From Hyphomicrobiales bacterium (GTDB lineage Bacteria; Pseudomonadota; Alphaproteobacteria; Rhizobiales; Methyloligellaceae): 58,083 nucleotides of DNA. The notes below the pieces were generated by a model. It was not told the origin of the DNA, ran no database searches, and saw only the letters and a program-made list of their open reading frames with translations. Of this stretch, positions 44,325 to 52,949 are shown piece by piece. Position 1 is the first letter of the stretch; the number at the start of each line of letters is the position of its first letter. The position numbers and the translations under genes are program-made. Location: contig JAJFHN010000040.1 in assembly GCA_021775595.1 (NCBI GenBank), positions 1 through 58,083 of the forward strand. The letters run 5' to 3'.

Positions 44325-46093
44325 TTCTGCATCGCCTCTTCCCACCATTCCTTTTTTGGAACGACCGGTTTGGGGCGGGGTTTGCGGGCCCGCCGGCCCG
44401 GCGCTTGGGCCACGGGGAAGAGATTACCTTTGCCGTAGAGCGCGTTGGCCAACCGTTTGTCGTGGCCATAATAGTCGGGGTGGCTGACAACCGTTCCCTT
44501 TTCTCCAACCGAAACGGTGAAATAGGTGATGTGCACCGGCACCGGCCGCTGCAGCACCTCTTTGTGCAAGCGTTTTGGCCCCGCCAAAATCGCATCGAGC
44601 CGATCCTTGGCAAATCCCTTGTCGTGATCGAGCAGGACCGCGGCCATGCGACTTGGATTCTGCACCCGGATGCAGCCGTGTGAGAAGGTGCGCGGCGAGA
44701 CTTGGAACAGCCGGCGCGTCAGCGTGTCGTGCATGTAAACGTCGTGCTTGTTCGGAAACTTGAACTTGAAGTCGCCCAGCACGCTCTTTTCGCCGGGCGG
44801 CTGGCTGAAAGCGCAAGCACGGATGTCGACGCTGTTCCAGTCGATGCGCGCCGGGTCGCGGCCGTGGCGTCCGCAATCCATGCGCAGATGATAGCGCGTC
44901 ATGATGCGGCTCGTGTTGCGACGCAAACTCGGCAAAATGTCGTCAACCTTAATCGAGTTGGGCACGTACCAAGTCGGGTGGATTTCGATCCATTCCAACA
45001 GATCCGAAAAGACCGGTGTCTGCTTATCCACCTTGCCGGCGATTGCCCGCTCGTCGAATGCGATCTCGCCCTTTTTGACGATGCGCGTACGAAATTCCGG
45101 AATGTTCGCCCAAATATAAATTTTTGCATTTCCGTCGAGCGGGCGGGGCAGCCAGCGCCAGCGCTCCAAATTGATCAACAGCTGATAGCGCTGTTTGTCG
45201 GGTGTATCGGCGTTTAGGGCCGCGCGCGTGCCGGCCCCCATGATGCCATCGGCCGCCAATCCGTTTTCCTTTTGAAACGCCTTGAGGGCGGTTTCTACCT
45301 CGGCGTCAAATGCCTGATCGTCCTCACCTGGCTGAAGTCCCAATCTTGTCCGCAGCAGCGCGACTTGGGCGTTGGCGTCGCCGCGCCGCATCACCGGGCC
45401 ATCGGGTATTCGCGTTTTTGCAGTCTGTGCTTCCGACTTGGCAATCCTGGCAAGTTTTTGGCGCAGCGCTTCAAATTGAGGATGGCTTGGGTGCTGGGCG
45501 CGCAAATAGGCCGCGCGGTCGGAGCTTGCGCGCAGGTCGGCCAGAACGGCCGAGGCTTCCGGCAATTTCGGCGGATCGGGAAGTTGCGTTCCAAGCTTTC
45601 CGCCGGTCGAGCGCCCGCCCCAGGCGTCACGGACATAAGCCAGAACCGCGTGGCTCAGCTGATATTCGATTTGGGCGGGCGGAGCATCGTTTGCTTCTGC
45701 CTGCAGGGCCGGCACCGTGTAAGCGTTGGCTTCAAGTCCGTATTCACCGGCCCGGGCCAGTTCAGCGGCAACATCTCGCGTTGAGGCCAGTGCGCCGTTT
45801 CGATCAACCCAGAGAAGCGCCTCGGAGTTTGCATAGTGAGCCTTGAGCGCAACATCGCTCGAGCTTGAGGTTGAGGCCAGGCCGGCGACCTCTCCGGCCA
45901 ACGCGCCTGCCCATGCATCCGTCGCGGAAGGTTGTGGATCTGCAGCCTGGGCTGGAACTTCGGCCGAGCTGTCAGCCGGGCCAGCGGACATGGGCGGTTG
46001 CTGCGGCGCGGCCACATCCTGCGCCCAGGCCGTGGACGCCAACACGCCCCACGCCAGCAGGAAAACATTCAGATTGCGCCAGGCAAACCTCAC
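44321..46093 (-). CDS. L,D-transpeptidase, YcbB/LdtD type
   Basis: A 590-residue periplasmic enzyme that makes 3-3 cross-links in peptidoglycan. Signal peptide FLLAWGVLASTAWAQD; long Ala-rich N-terminal part; a peptidoglycan-binding domain (RRGDANAQVALLRTRLGL to ENGLAADGIMGAGTRAALN); then the YkuD catalytic domain with YMHDTLTRRLFQ and FSHGCIRVQNP, where Cys474 in SHGCIR is the nucleophile. The domain order matches YcbB. A GTG start is used. A small lipoprotein gene ends 22 bases upstream and is probably in the same operon. Confidence 0.92.
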   Translation of the reverse strand: MRFAWRNLNVFLLAWGVLASTAWAQDVAAPQQPPMSAGPADSSAEVPAQAADPQPSATDAWAGALAGEVAGLASTSSSSDVALKAHYANSEALLWVDRNGALASTRDVAAELARAGEYGLEANAYTVPALQAEANDAPPAQIEYQLSHAVLAYVRDAWGGRSTGGKLGTQLPDPPKLPEASAVLADLRASSDRAAYLRAQHPSHPQFEALRQKLARIAKSEAQTAKTRIPDGPVMRRGDANAQVALLRTRLGLQPGEDDQAFDAEVETALKAFQKENGLAADGIMGAGTRAALNADTPDKQRYQLLINLERWRWLPRPLDGNAKIYIWANIPEFRTRIVKKGEIAFDERAIAGKVDKQTPVFSDLLEWIEIHPTWYVPNSIKVDDILPSLRRNTSRIMTRYHLRMDCGRHGRDPARIDWNSVDIRACAFSQPPGEKSVLGDFKFKFPNKHDVYMHDTLTRRLFQVSPRTFSHGCIRVQNPSRMAAVLLDHDKGFAKDRLDAILAGPKRLHKEVLQRPVPVHITYFTVSVGEKGTVVSHPDYYGHDKRLANALYGKGNLFPVAQAPGRRARKPRPKPVVPKKEWWEEAMQN

Positions 46094-46115
46094 ATGGTCC
46101 CCATCGCCCGGCGGC

Positions 46116-46499
46116 CTATTGCGCGGCCGGCGGCTTGTCGGCGCCGTCCGTCGCGTCGCCGGACTTCTCGTAATCTTCGATCTTTTTGTCGATCGCGTCC
46201 GAGGCCTTGTTCATCGCATCGCTCGTGGCTTCGCCCGCTTTCTTCAGAGCATCGCCCGTCGCATCAGCGGCCTCACCGGCAGCTTCCTTGGATGCCTCAT
46301 AAGCCTCGCCGGCTTTCTTGCTGATCGCATCACCGGCCTCGCGGGCGGCTTCCTTTGCCTGCTCCACGCGGGATTTCGGTGCAGCCTCCTGGGTTGCGGC
46401 CGGCGTTTCGGGCGGCGCCTTGGCGGTCTTTTCCTCCTCGCACGCTGCAAGTATCGGAAAGGATACGCCCAACAGGGCTGCAATTGCGATTCTGTTCAT
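46116..46499 (-). CDS. Small Ala/Lys-rich lipoprotein
   Basis: A 127-residue predicted lipoprotein. The signal IAIAALLGVSFPILAAC ends in a lipobox (LAAC), so the Cys would be lipidated. The rest is a helix with regular Ala/Glu/Lys spacing (AKEAAREAGDAISKKAGEAYE and similar repeats to DYEKSGDA), likely an extended amphipathic or coiled-coil helix. It may reach from membrane to cell wall, like Lpp, which would suit the L,D-transpeptidase encoded next to it. AAGGAG precedes the ATG. Confidence 0.75.
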   Translation of the reverse strand: MNRIAIAALLGVSFPILAACEEEKTAKAPPETPAATQEAAPKSRVEQAKEAAREAGDAISKKAGEAYEASKEAAGEAADATGDALKKAGEATSDAMNKASDAIDKKIEDYEKSGDATDGADKPPAAQ

Positions 46500-46528
46500 T
46501 GCCAATTCTCCTTATGGATGTCGCCCTG

Positions 46529-46581
46529 CCCCATATGGGGCCATTGATACATGGGACAATGGCCTGCTTCAACAAACAGGC
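46529..46581. promoter_or_regulatory. Cluster of inverted repeats upstream of the lipoprotein gene
   Basis: Three elements overlap: the palindrome CCCCATATGGGG (46529-46540); GGCCATTG/CAATGGCC (46539-46546 and 46557-46564, 10-base loop); and GCCTG/CAGGC (46562-46566 and 46577-46581). The second and third share bases 46562-46564 and cannot form fully at once. The cluster lies between the DUF488 stop and the lipoprotein start, so it may be a leader structure or a terminator for DUF488, though no U-run follows. Confidence 0.45.
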
Positions 46582-46639
46582 AGCATTGTGGAACCGATCA
46601 CGCCTCCGAGGCTGCCCGATTTGAAGTTGCCGCCGCGCG

Positions 46640-46999
46640 TTAGATGCGCGCCAGAATCACATCGCGCAGAACGCGCGCGCTGTTGCGCTCTTCATCCTTA
46701 GCCGCATAAACGAAAGTTACCTGGTCCGTGCGGCAGAGTTCGCTGAGCTCATCCAGCGCATCGCGGTCCGCGCCTTCGAGTTCGGCCCGGTAGGCGGTTC
46801 GAAACTCCGGCCAGCGCTCGGGTGTGTGGGCGTACCACTTTCGCAGCTCGGGGCTGGGCGCCAGATCCTTGAACCAGTGTTCGATGGCGGCGCGCTCGCG
46901 CGCCACGCCGCGCGGCCAGAGCCGCTCGACAAGCACGCGCACCCCGTCGCTTGGCTCTGCCGGCACATAAGCCCGTTTCAGCTTGATGTCGTTTGCCAT
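46640..46999 (-). CDS. DUF488 family protein (YeaO-like)
   Basis: A 119-residue protein of the DUF488/YeaO family. It starts MANDIKLKRAYVPAEPSDGVR, has VLVERLWPRGVARERAAIEHW, LAPSPELRKWYAHTPERWPEF, and a C-terminal TFVYAAKDEERNSARVLRDVI. Lys and Arg clusters fit a nucleic-acid or phosphate-binding site, but no activity is established. The ATG at 46999 begins the conserved region; an in-frame ATG at 47041 is an alternative. Confidence 0.85.
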   Translation of the reverse strand: MANDIKLKRAYVPAEPSDGVRVLVERLWPRGVARERAAIEHWFKDLAPSPELRKWYAHTPERWPEFRTAYRAELEGADRDALDELSELCRTDQVTFVYAAKDEERNSARVLRDVILARI

Positions 47000-47147
47000 G
47001 GTCGAAAACATTTCCGCCGTGCCGAATGTCCAGTATGCCAATGACGGCCCGGCGCATGCAAACCGTCATTGGCAGGCCCGTCAAATCTGTTAGAAAGCCT
47101 CGCGCTCACCCGCGCACCGACCTGCAGAGCGGACCAATGGGGGACAT

Positions 47148-48188
47148 ATGGATTACCGCCAACTCGGCCGAACCGACATCAAGGTGAGCGAGCTTTGTCT
47201 CGGCACGATGACTTGGGGTGAGCAAAACAGCGAATCCGAGGCGCACGCGCAAATGGATTGCGCCATTGATGGCGGTATCAATATCTTCGATGCGGCCGAG
47301 CTCTATCCGATTCCACCCAAACGCGAAACTCAGGGCCGCACCGAAGCCTATATCGGCTCTTGGCTGGCGGCGGGAAATGCGCGCGATAAGGTCATCCTGA
47401 CCAGCAAAGTGATGGGACGGTCCAAGAACGACTGGTTTCGCGACGATGGTTCACCGTGCCGCTTGTCGCCGGCGCAAATTCGCGAGGCGCTGGAGAAGAG
47501 CCTCGAGCGCTTGCAAACAGACTATATCGACCTCTACCAAGTGCACTGGCCGGACCGGCCGCTGAAAGTCATGGGCGTGCTCGAATACGAGCATGAGGAG
47601 GGCGAATCCCATGCCATCGACGAAACACTCGGCGTGCTCGGCAAATTCGTCGAAGAGGGCAAGGTGCGTGTTATCGGCATTTCGAATGAAACGCCCTGGG
47701 GCGCGATGTCATATTTGCGGGAATCGCAATTGCACGGGTTGCCGCGCATCGCCTCGGTCCAGAACGCCTACAGCTTGGTCAACCGCGCCTTTGAGGTTGG
47801 ATTGGCGGAGATTGCACACCGTGAGGATGTCGGGCTGCTGGCCTATTCGCCGCTCGCGCAAGGATATCTCACCGGCAAATACGAGAATGGCGCATTGCCG
47901 CCCAAGTCGCGCAAAGCGCTGTTTGATCGCGCGGCGCGCTATGAGTCCCCGCAAGGTCTCGAAGCAATTTCAGCTTATGTAAAACTGGCCAAAGAGCACG
48001 GACTCGATCCGGCCCAAATGGCGCTCAAATTTGCCGCCAGCCGGCCGTTTGTCACGACGGCCATTTTCGGCGCGACGACGATGGACCAACTCAAGAGCAA
48101 TATGGCCTCGATCGATGTGGAACTCAGCGACGGCGTTCTCGAAGGCATCGAGAAGATTCATCGCAGCTACACCAATCCCTGCCCATAG
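47148..48188 (+). CDS. Aldo/keto reductase, Tas-like
   Basis: A 346-residue NADPH-dependent TIM-barrel reductase. The catalytic tetrad is visible: Asp and Tyr in FDAAELYP, Lys in ILTSKVMG, His in YQVHWPDRP. It starts MDYRQLGRTDIKVSELCLGTM; VIGISNETPWGAM, LLAYSPLAQGYLTGKY and the NPCP end match the Tas group. It would reduce small aldehydes or ketones; the true substrate is unknown. GGGGGACAT precedes the ATG. Confidence 0.93.
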   Translation: MDYRQLGRTDIKVSELCLGTMTWGEQNSESEAHAQMDCAIDGGINIFDAAELYPIPPKRETQGRTEAYIGSWLAAGNARDKVILTSKVMGRSKNDWFRDDGSPCRLSPAQIREALEKSLERLQTDYIDLYQVHWPDRPLKVMGVLEYEHEEGESHAIDETLGVLGKFVEEGKVRVIGISNETPWGAMSYLRESQLHGLPRIASVQNAYSLVNRAFEVGLAEIAHREDVGLLAYSPLAQGYLTGKYENGALPPKSRKALFDRAARYESPQGLEAISAYVKLAKEHGLDPAQMALKFAASRPFVTTAIFGATTMDQLKSNMASIDVELSDGVLEGIEKIHRSYTNPCP

Positions 48189-48214
48189 GAATTGAGGCGT
48201 CAGAGGATCCAAAA

Positions 48215-48754
48215 ATGCCTCGGCTCTTCACCGGACTTGAAATTCCCTCGCCAATCGGAGCGCGCCTGGCGGGTTTGCGGGCGGGATTGGAGGGCGCTCG
48301 CTGGATCGATCCGGAAAACTACCACGTTACTTTGCGTTTTTTGGGTGACGTCGACGACGTTGTCGCCAACGACTTCGCAGCTGAATTGGCGCACATAGAG
48401 GCCCGATCATTCGACATTGTGTTGGATGGTTTGGGCAGCTTCGGCGGCAGGCGGCCGCGTTCTGTTTGGGCAAATGTCGTGAGCAATGACGGATTGCTTG
48501 ACCTGCATCGCGCACACGAACGCGCCGCGCGCGCGGTCGGCCTTGCGCCAGAGCCGCGCAACTTCAAACCTCATGTGACGCTGGCGCGCTTGCGCAACGT
48601 CCATGCACGGGACGTCGCTGTCTATCTGGAAAACAACGGCGCTTTCCTGGCCGGCACATTCCCAGTCCGCCGATTCGCGCTTTATTCGGCACGCGCCTCC
48701 ACAGGCGGCGGTCCCTATGTCGTTGAAGAAGCCTTTTCCCTGGACAGCGGCTGA
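48215..48754 (+). CDS. thpR: RNA 2',3'-cyclic phosphodiesterase
   Basis: A 179-residue 2H-phosphoesterase. Both HxTx motifs are present: NYHVTLRFLGDV and FKPHVTLARLRN. It opens RLFTGLEIPSPIGARLAGL and ends FALYSARASTGGGPYVVEEAF, as usual. It hydrolyses 2',3'-cyclic ends of RNA; older names are LigT or 2'-5' RNA ligase. AGAGGA precedes the ATG. It follows the aldo/keto reductase by 26 bases and probably shares its transcript. Confidence 0.92.
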   Translation: MPRLFTGLEIPSPIGARLAGLRAGLEGARWIDPENYHVTLRFLGDVDDVVANDFAAELAHIEARSFDIVLDGLGSFGGRRPRSVWANVVSNDGLLDLHRAHERAARAVGLAPEPRNFKPHVTLARLRNVHARDVAVYLENNGAFLAGTFPVRRFALYSARASTGGGPYVVEEAFSLDSG

Positions 48755-48770
48755 ACCGATAGCCGTCCGC

Positions 48771-49244
48771 TCAGTTGTTTGCTGACAGACGCCGCAGCAG
48801 ACCGTGCGAGGCGCGGTCAACCAGATCGCACACCTGATCGAAGCCAGCCGCGTCGCCATAATAGGGGTCGGGGACATCCTGACCGCGCGCGCCCAAGGCG
48901 TAGTCGAGATAGAGATGGACTTTGCGGCTGGTACCCGCCGGCGCCATGGCATCGAGGTGCCTCAGGTTTTCCCTATCCATGGCGAGCAGAAGATCGAAGG
49001 TTTCGAAATCGCTCGCCGTCACCTGACGCGCGCGCAGGTCGGAAATATCGATGCCGCGCAGCATCAGCGTCGCGCGGGCGCGGTCGTCGGGCGGCGCGCC
49101 GACGTTCCAATGTTCCGTTCCGGCGGAATCGACCCCGTATTGCGCCGAACCATCTTGTCCGCTGATATGCTGGAAAATCCCCTCCGCCATCGGCGAGCGG
49201 CAGATGTTTCCCAAACAGACGAACAGAATACGCAGACCTGCCAC
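48771..49244 (-). CDS. Low molecular weight protein-tyrosine phosphatase
   Basis: A 157-residue phosphatase. The P-loop is FVCLGNICRSPMAEG (Cys-x5-Arg-Ser) near the N-terminus, and the general acid Asp is in VPDPYYGDAAGFDQV. GVDSAGTEHWNVGAPPDDRA and RHLDAMAP match the family. Members dephosphorylate tyrosine kinases of capsule systems or small aryl phosphates; no kinase is near here. A GTG start with AAGGGGG upstream is used. Confidence 0.93.
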   Translation of the reverse strand: MAGLRILFVCLGNICRSPMAEGIFQHISGQDGSAQYGVDSAGTEHWNVGAPPDDRARATLMLRGIDISDLRARQVTASDFETFDLLLAMDRENLRHLDAMAPAGTSRKVHLYLDYALGARGQDVPDPYYGDAAGFDQVCDLVDRASHGLLRRLSANN

Positions 49245-49324
49245 TTGGCCCCCTTGTGCGCTGCGGCTTTCCCTTCAATGGCCAAGCATGGCACAACAAG
49301 GCACAAGATTGGGAGTGATCGAGC

Positions 49325-49618
49325 ATGGTAGATCTGTTGAGCGGGCCTGAACGCGCGAAAGCCCTAGCTGGCTTGGACGGCTGGCAAGAGGTGGAGGGGC
49401 GCGACGCGCTCGCTAAAACCTATAAATTCAAGGATTTCAACGCCGCTTTCGGCTGGATGAGCCGCGTCGCCATGATCGCCGAACAGCTCGACCACCATCC
49501 AGAGTGGTTCAATGTCTGGAACAAGATCGACGTGACGCTAGCGACCCATGAGGCTGGCGGCGTGACCGAGCGCGACATCGCCCTGGCCACGCGCATGGAT
49601 GAAATCGATCGTTCTTAA
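49325..49618 (+). CDS. phhB: Pterin-4a-carbinolamine dehydratase
   Basis: A 97-residue enzyme that dehydrates 4a-hydroxytetrahydropterin. The active-site region is [18 protein letters not shown], with the conserved His pair and a third His in [34 protein letters not shown] is typical. Length matches the family. GGGAG precedes the ATG. No phenylalanine hydroxylase is in the window; in many bacteria the enzyme instead supports molybdopterin or folate chemistry. Confidence 0.93.
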   Translation: MVDLLSGPERAKALAGLDGWQEVEGRDALAKTYKFKDFNAAFGWMSRVAMIAEQLDHHPEWFNVWNKIDVTLATHEAGGVTERDIALATRMDEIDRS

Positions 49619-49649
49619 GCGTCCGCGGGTGGGCTGAGATCGCCCGGCC

Positions 49650-50408
49650 TCACCACCAGCTGAACAACCCGCGGGTTGGCGCGCTGGGGCGCCGGCGAGC
49701 AGACCGCCGCGGACGCGATTTGCGCGTCGCGTTCACCGGAGTCGATTGAACTGCGCCATCGCCGGTTTCTCCGACTGCTGTTTCAGCCCCATCGTTGGTG
49801 GAGGCGGTGGCCAGCTGACGCTCGGCGCGGGCCTCGTATTCGGCGCGGGCTTCCGTGCTCCAGGGCTCGGGCTTGCATTTGCAGTTTTCGACATACTCTT
49901 CGCGGTAACGAAAGGCGTTTTCCAAGTCGCCATAGCGCTTGCCGGAGAGATCGACCATGTATTTGGCGTCGCCGCCGGGGCTGCGCTGATAGAACATGCG
50001 CGCTGGCGTGCCGCAGCTGTTCTCGCAGCGGGCCGAATCGCCCCGCAATCCGCTGCTTGTCGCTGAAAAACTGATCGGCCAGTAATAGCCATCGCACAAG
50101 CGGACGCACATGGTGCGGTAGCCGGAGCCGCGATAATACTGCCAGCCATAATAGCCGTTTCCTGGTGCGCGCCGGGGCGTTGTCGCTGATCCAAACAGGC
50201 GTTCGAAGAAGCCCATTTGGCTGCGGTATGGCGTCGCGGTTGAAGTATAGGAGCGGGCCGGTCTGCGCGTCGAATTGGGTGCGCTTTGGTAGGCGCGCGC
50301 GCGCGCCTGGGCGCCGCCGAGAGATTGGGAGAGGCTCTGCTGCGGCCAGGCCAAGCCCGCCACGGCGAGAGCGGCAAAAAACAGGCTGATGGCAGGGACA
50401 GCGCGCAA
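49650..50408 (-). CDS. DUF2865 secreted protein
   Basis: A 252-residue exported protein of the DUF2865 family, common in Hyphomicrobiales. Signal SLFFAALAVAGLAWPQQSLSQ, an Arg/Ser/Thr-rich linker (STRRPARSYTSTATPYRS), then the conserved Cys-rich core: YRTMCVRLCDGYYWPISFSA, RGDSARCENSCGTPARMFYQ, DAKYMVDLSGKRYGDLENAF and RYREEYVENCKCKPEPW. The C-terminal end is basic (KSRPRRSARRRPSAPTRG). No function is known. The only suitable start for the signal peptide is a TTG, so the 5' end is unsure. Confidence 0.82.
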   Translation of the reverse strand: MRAVPAISLFFAALAVAGLAWPQQSLSQSLGGAQARARAYQSAPNSTRRPARSYTSTATPYRSQMGFFERLFGSATTPRRAPGNGYYGWQYYRGSGYRTMCVRLCDGYYWPISFSATSSGLRGDSARCENSCGTPARMFYQRSPGGDAKYMVDLSGKRYGDLENAFRYREEYVENCKCKPEPWSTEARAEYEARAERQLATASTNDGAETAVGETGDGAVQSTPVNATRKSRPRRSARRRPSAPTRGLFSWW

Positions 50409-50554
50409 AAGTCCGGTCCGTTATCGCAAATGCCAACGGAAATCGGCGCTGCGGGACCGGAGATGGCGCGTGGAAACGGCCGCCGGAGACCCGCGGCGAA
50501 TCTCCTTCGGTACCCTATGGCGCGAAGCCTTGCCGGATGGTTAACAGAATCCTA

Positions 50555-51340
50555 TCAGGACGCCGTCATGCGGATCGCGCCATCGAGACGGATGCATTCG
50601 CCATTGAGAAAATCGTTTTCGCAGATGTGTTTGGCCAAAGCGGCGTATTCTTCAGGCTGTCCCATGCGAGAGGGAAAGGGCACGCTGGCGGCCAAGGCCT
50701 CGCGAATGTTGTCGGGCAGGGCCGCGACCATCGGCGTGTCGAAGAGACCCGGCATTATGGTGGCGACGCGGATGCCCTCTCGCGCCAAATCACGGGCGAC
50801 CGGCAAGGTCATGGCCGCGACACCGCCCTTGGAAGCGGAATAAGCCACTTGCCCCATCTGGCCGTCTTGGGCAGCGATGGACGAGGTGTTGATGACAACG
50901 CCGCGGCCGCCGTCCTTGGTGACCGGATCGGTCGTCAACATGCCGGCGGTCGAGAGCGCGATCATGTTGAATGTACCGATCAGGTTGACCGCGATAACTT
51001 TGGCGTAAGCATCGAGCTCGTGGGGCACGATGTCGCCGCTCTGCCGATCGCGACGCACGGTCTTGATTCCCAACGCGATGCCGGCGCAATTGACGAGAAT
51101 GCGCTCCTGACCGTGCTTGGCGCGCGCTTCTTTCAGGGCGCCTTCGATGCTCTCCGGGTTCGACACGTCGCAGTGGCAAAACACGCCGTCGATTTCGCCC
51201 GCCATCGCCTTGCCTTGCTCTTCGTTGAGATCGAAAATGGCGACTTTGACGCCGGTTTTCGCAAGAATGCGCGATGTTGCCGCCCCCAAACCCGCCGCGC
51301 CGCCGGTTACGACGGCGCTGATGTTACTGTCCAGTTTCAT
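50555..51340 (-). CDS. Short-chain dehydrogenase, 3-hydroxyacyl-CoA dehydrogenase type 2-like
   Basis: A 261-residue SDR. The NAD site is VVTGGAAGLGAATSRILAK, followed by VAIFDLNEEQG, then VNCAGIA and the catalytic VINTSSIAAQDGQMGQVAYSASKGG (Ser, YxxxK). The C-terminus, EDFLNGECIRLDG-like NDFLNGECIRLDGA, resembles human HSD17B10-type enzymes that act on short-chain or 2-methyl-3-hydroxyacyl-CoA. GAGGGACGAG precedes the ATG at 51340; an ATG at 51391 is less likely. Substrate inferred from similarity only. Confidence 0.87.
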   Translation of the reverse strand: MKLDSNISAVVTGGAAGLGAATSRILAKTGVKVAIFDLNEEQGKAMAGEIDGVFCHCDVSNPESIEGALKEARAKHGQERILVNCAGIALGIKTVRRDRQSGDIVPHELDAYAKVIAVNLIGTFNMIALSTAGMLTTDPVTKDGGRGVVINTSSIAAQDGQMGQVAYSASKGGVAAMTLPVARDLAREGIRVATIMPGLFDTPMVAALPDNIREALAASVPFPSRMGQPEEYAALAKHICENDFLNGECIRLDGAIRMTAS

Positions 51341-51459
51341 CTCGTCCCTCAGCCCACTATATTTGCACGCTCTATGAGTGCGCCCACACACCCGCCTTGC
51401 GCCCCTTCGGCCCAGAACCTATCTGTTCAGGGGGCGTAGCAGCATCACGGGTACGGTTC

Positions 51460-51876
51460 ATGAAGGCGAATGATAAGGCTAGTCAAGACTTTGGCGCGGC
51501 ATTCGGTGACGAACGCGATGGCGCCAGCGACCGCGAACAAACCGTTCGCAACGAATTTTGGGCGAAATTGAAGCGCTCGGCCGGGCGAATCCCATTCGTT
51601 GACGACGCGGTCGCCGCCTACTATTGCGCCATGGATTCGCGAACGCCGATGCGGGTGCGGGGCACGCTGTTTGGCGCGCTGGCCTATTTCATCATGCCCG
51701 CCGACATGATCCCCGACATCATCGCAGGCATCGGCTTCACCGATGACGCGGCGGTGCTGGCGGCCGTGACGGCGCTGCTGGCAGGTCACATCAAGCCCCA
51801 CCACCGCGAGGCGGCTGCCAAGGCGCTTGGCAAATCGCAAGACAGCGACGATACGAAGACCGCGTCAGCCACTTAG
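51460..51876 (+). CDS. DUF1232 (YkvA-like) membrane protein
   Basis: A 138-residue protein with a charged N-terminal part and the DUF1232 core: RIPFVDDAVAAYYCAMD, MRVRGTLFGALAYFIMPADM, IPDIIAGIGFTDDAAVLAA and TALLAGHIKPHHREAA. The PAD-IPD and DDA marks define the family, usually small membrane proteins without a known function. The start at 51460 is the last ATG before the conserved part; 51397 is an alternative. The stop overlaps that of the converging quinone reductase by 4 bases. Confidence 0.85.
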   Translation: MKANDKASQDFGAAFGDERDGASDREQTVRNEFWAKLKRSAGRIPFVDDAVAAYYCAMDSRTPMRVRGTLFGALAYFIMPADMIPDIIAGIGFTDDAAVLAAVTALLAGHIKPHHREAAAKALGKSQDSDDTKTASAT

Positions 51877-52847
51877 GGACAGACCACAACCTTGCCTTTG
51901 GCTTCGCGCCGGTCGATCACCTCGAGCGCGGCCTTGGTCTCGTTCAACGAAAATTCGCCGTGGATATGTGGATCAAGTTCGCCCTTGGCGCACCACTCCA
52001 TCACTTGGGCGATGTTGGCCGCATTTCGGTCGGGATGGCGCTCGGTGAACGAGCCCCAAAAAACGCCGACCATGTCACAACCCTTGAGCAAGAGCAGATT
52101 GAGCGGAATTTTCGGAATGTCGCCCGCCGCAAAGCCAATCACCAAAAACCTCCCACCCCAGGCGGTCGCGCGCAGAGCAGGCTCCGAATAGGGGCCGCCG
52201 ACGCAGTCGTAAATGACGTCGGCGCCAGCACCTCCGGTGAGCGACTTGATCTCTTCTTTTAAATCTTCCTTGGCGTAGTCGATTGCCTCATCCGCGCCGT
52301 TGGCGCGCGCAATCTCGAGTTTTTCGGGCGAGGAGGCCGCGGCAATAACTCGGGCGCCCAGACGCTTTGCGATTTGGACAGCGGCGAGTCCGGCGCCGCC
52401 AGAGGCCCCCAGCACGGCGACTGTCTCGCCGGCGGCGAGCCGGCCACGGTCACAGAGACCATGCATCGCGGTCCCAAAAGTCACGCTCAAGCCGCTGGCG
52501 ACGGCGTCAGACACCGAATCGGGGATGGGCGCCAGCGCGGCGGCGGGCACAACTGCCTTTTCGCGAGCGCCGTTCCAGCCGATATAGGCCATCACGCGCT
52601 CACCCAACGCCACGCCGCTGACGCCGGCGCCCAGAGCTGAAACGCGCCCGGCGATTTCAGCGCCCGGCGAAAACGGAAAATCGGGCTTGTATTGATATTT
52701 GTTCCGAATGATCAGCGTATCGAAGAAGTTGAGCGATACGGCACCGACATCGACGACCACCTCGCCCTCCGCCGGGTCGGGGTCGGGCAGGTCATCGATC
52801 TCGATCACTTCGGGTCCGCCGAATTGCCTGCATAGGGCAGCTTTCAT
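51873..52847 (-). CDS. NADPH:quinone oxidoreductase, zinc-free MDR family
   Basis: A 324-residue medium-chain dehydrogenase/reductase. It begins MKAALCRQFGGPEVIEIDDL, has FPFSPGAEIAGRVSALGAGV, the cofactor site VLGASGGAGLAAVQIAKRLGAR, ARANGADEAIDYAKEDL and DVIYDCVGGPYSEPAL. No zinc-ligand cysteines are seen, as in quinone reductases and related enoyl reductases. Likely reduces quinones or alpha,beta-unsaturated substrates with NADPH. AGGACAAT precedes the ATG. Confidence 0.9.
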   Translation of the reverse strand: MKAALCRQFGGPEVIEIDDLPDPDPAEGEVVVDVGAVSLNFFDTLIIRNKYQYKPDFPFSPGAEIAGRVSALGAGVSGVALGERVMAYIGWNGAREKAVVPAAALAPIPDSVSDAVASGLSVTFGTAMHGLCDRGRLAAGETVAVLGASGGAGLAAVQIAKRLGARVIAAASSPEKLEIARANGADEAIDYAKEDLKEEIKSLTGGAGADVIYDCVGGPYSEPALRATAWGGRFLVIGFAAGDIPKIPLNLLLLKGCDMVGVFWGSFTERHPDRNAANIAQVMEWCAKGELDPHIHGEFSLNETKAALEVIDRREAKGKVVVCP

Positions 52848-52949
52848 ATTGTCCTCACTTGCACTTGTTTGGCCCAGAGCTAATAACCCAGGGCACGAAC
52901 GCTTGCACGGCGGTTTTTTTGGGTTGCGGGCTTAGGATCGAGAAACCTG

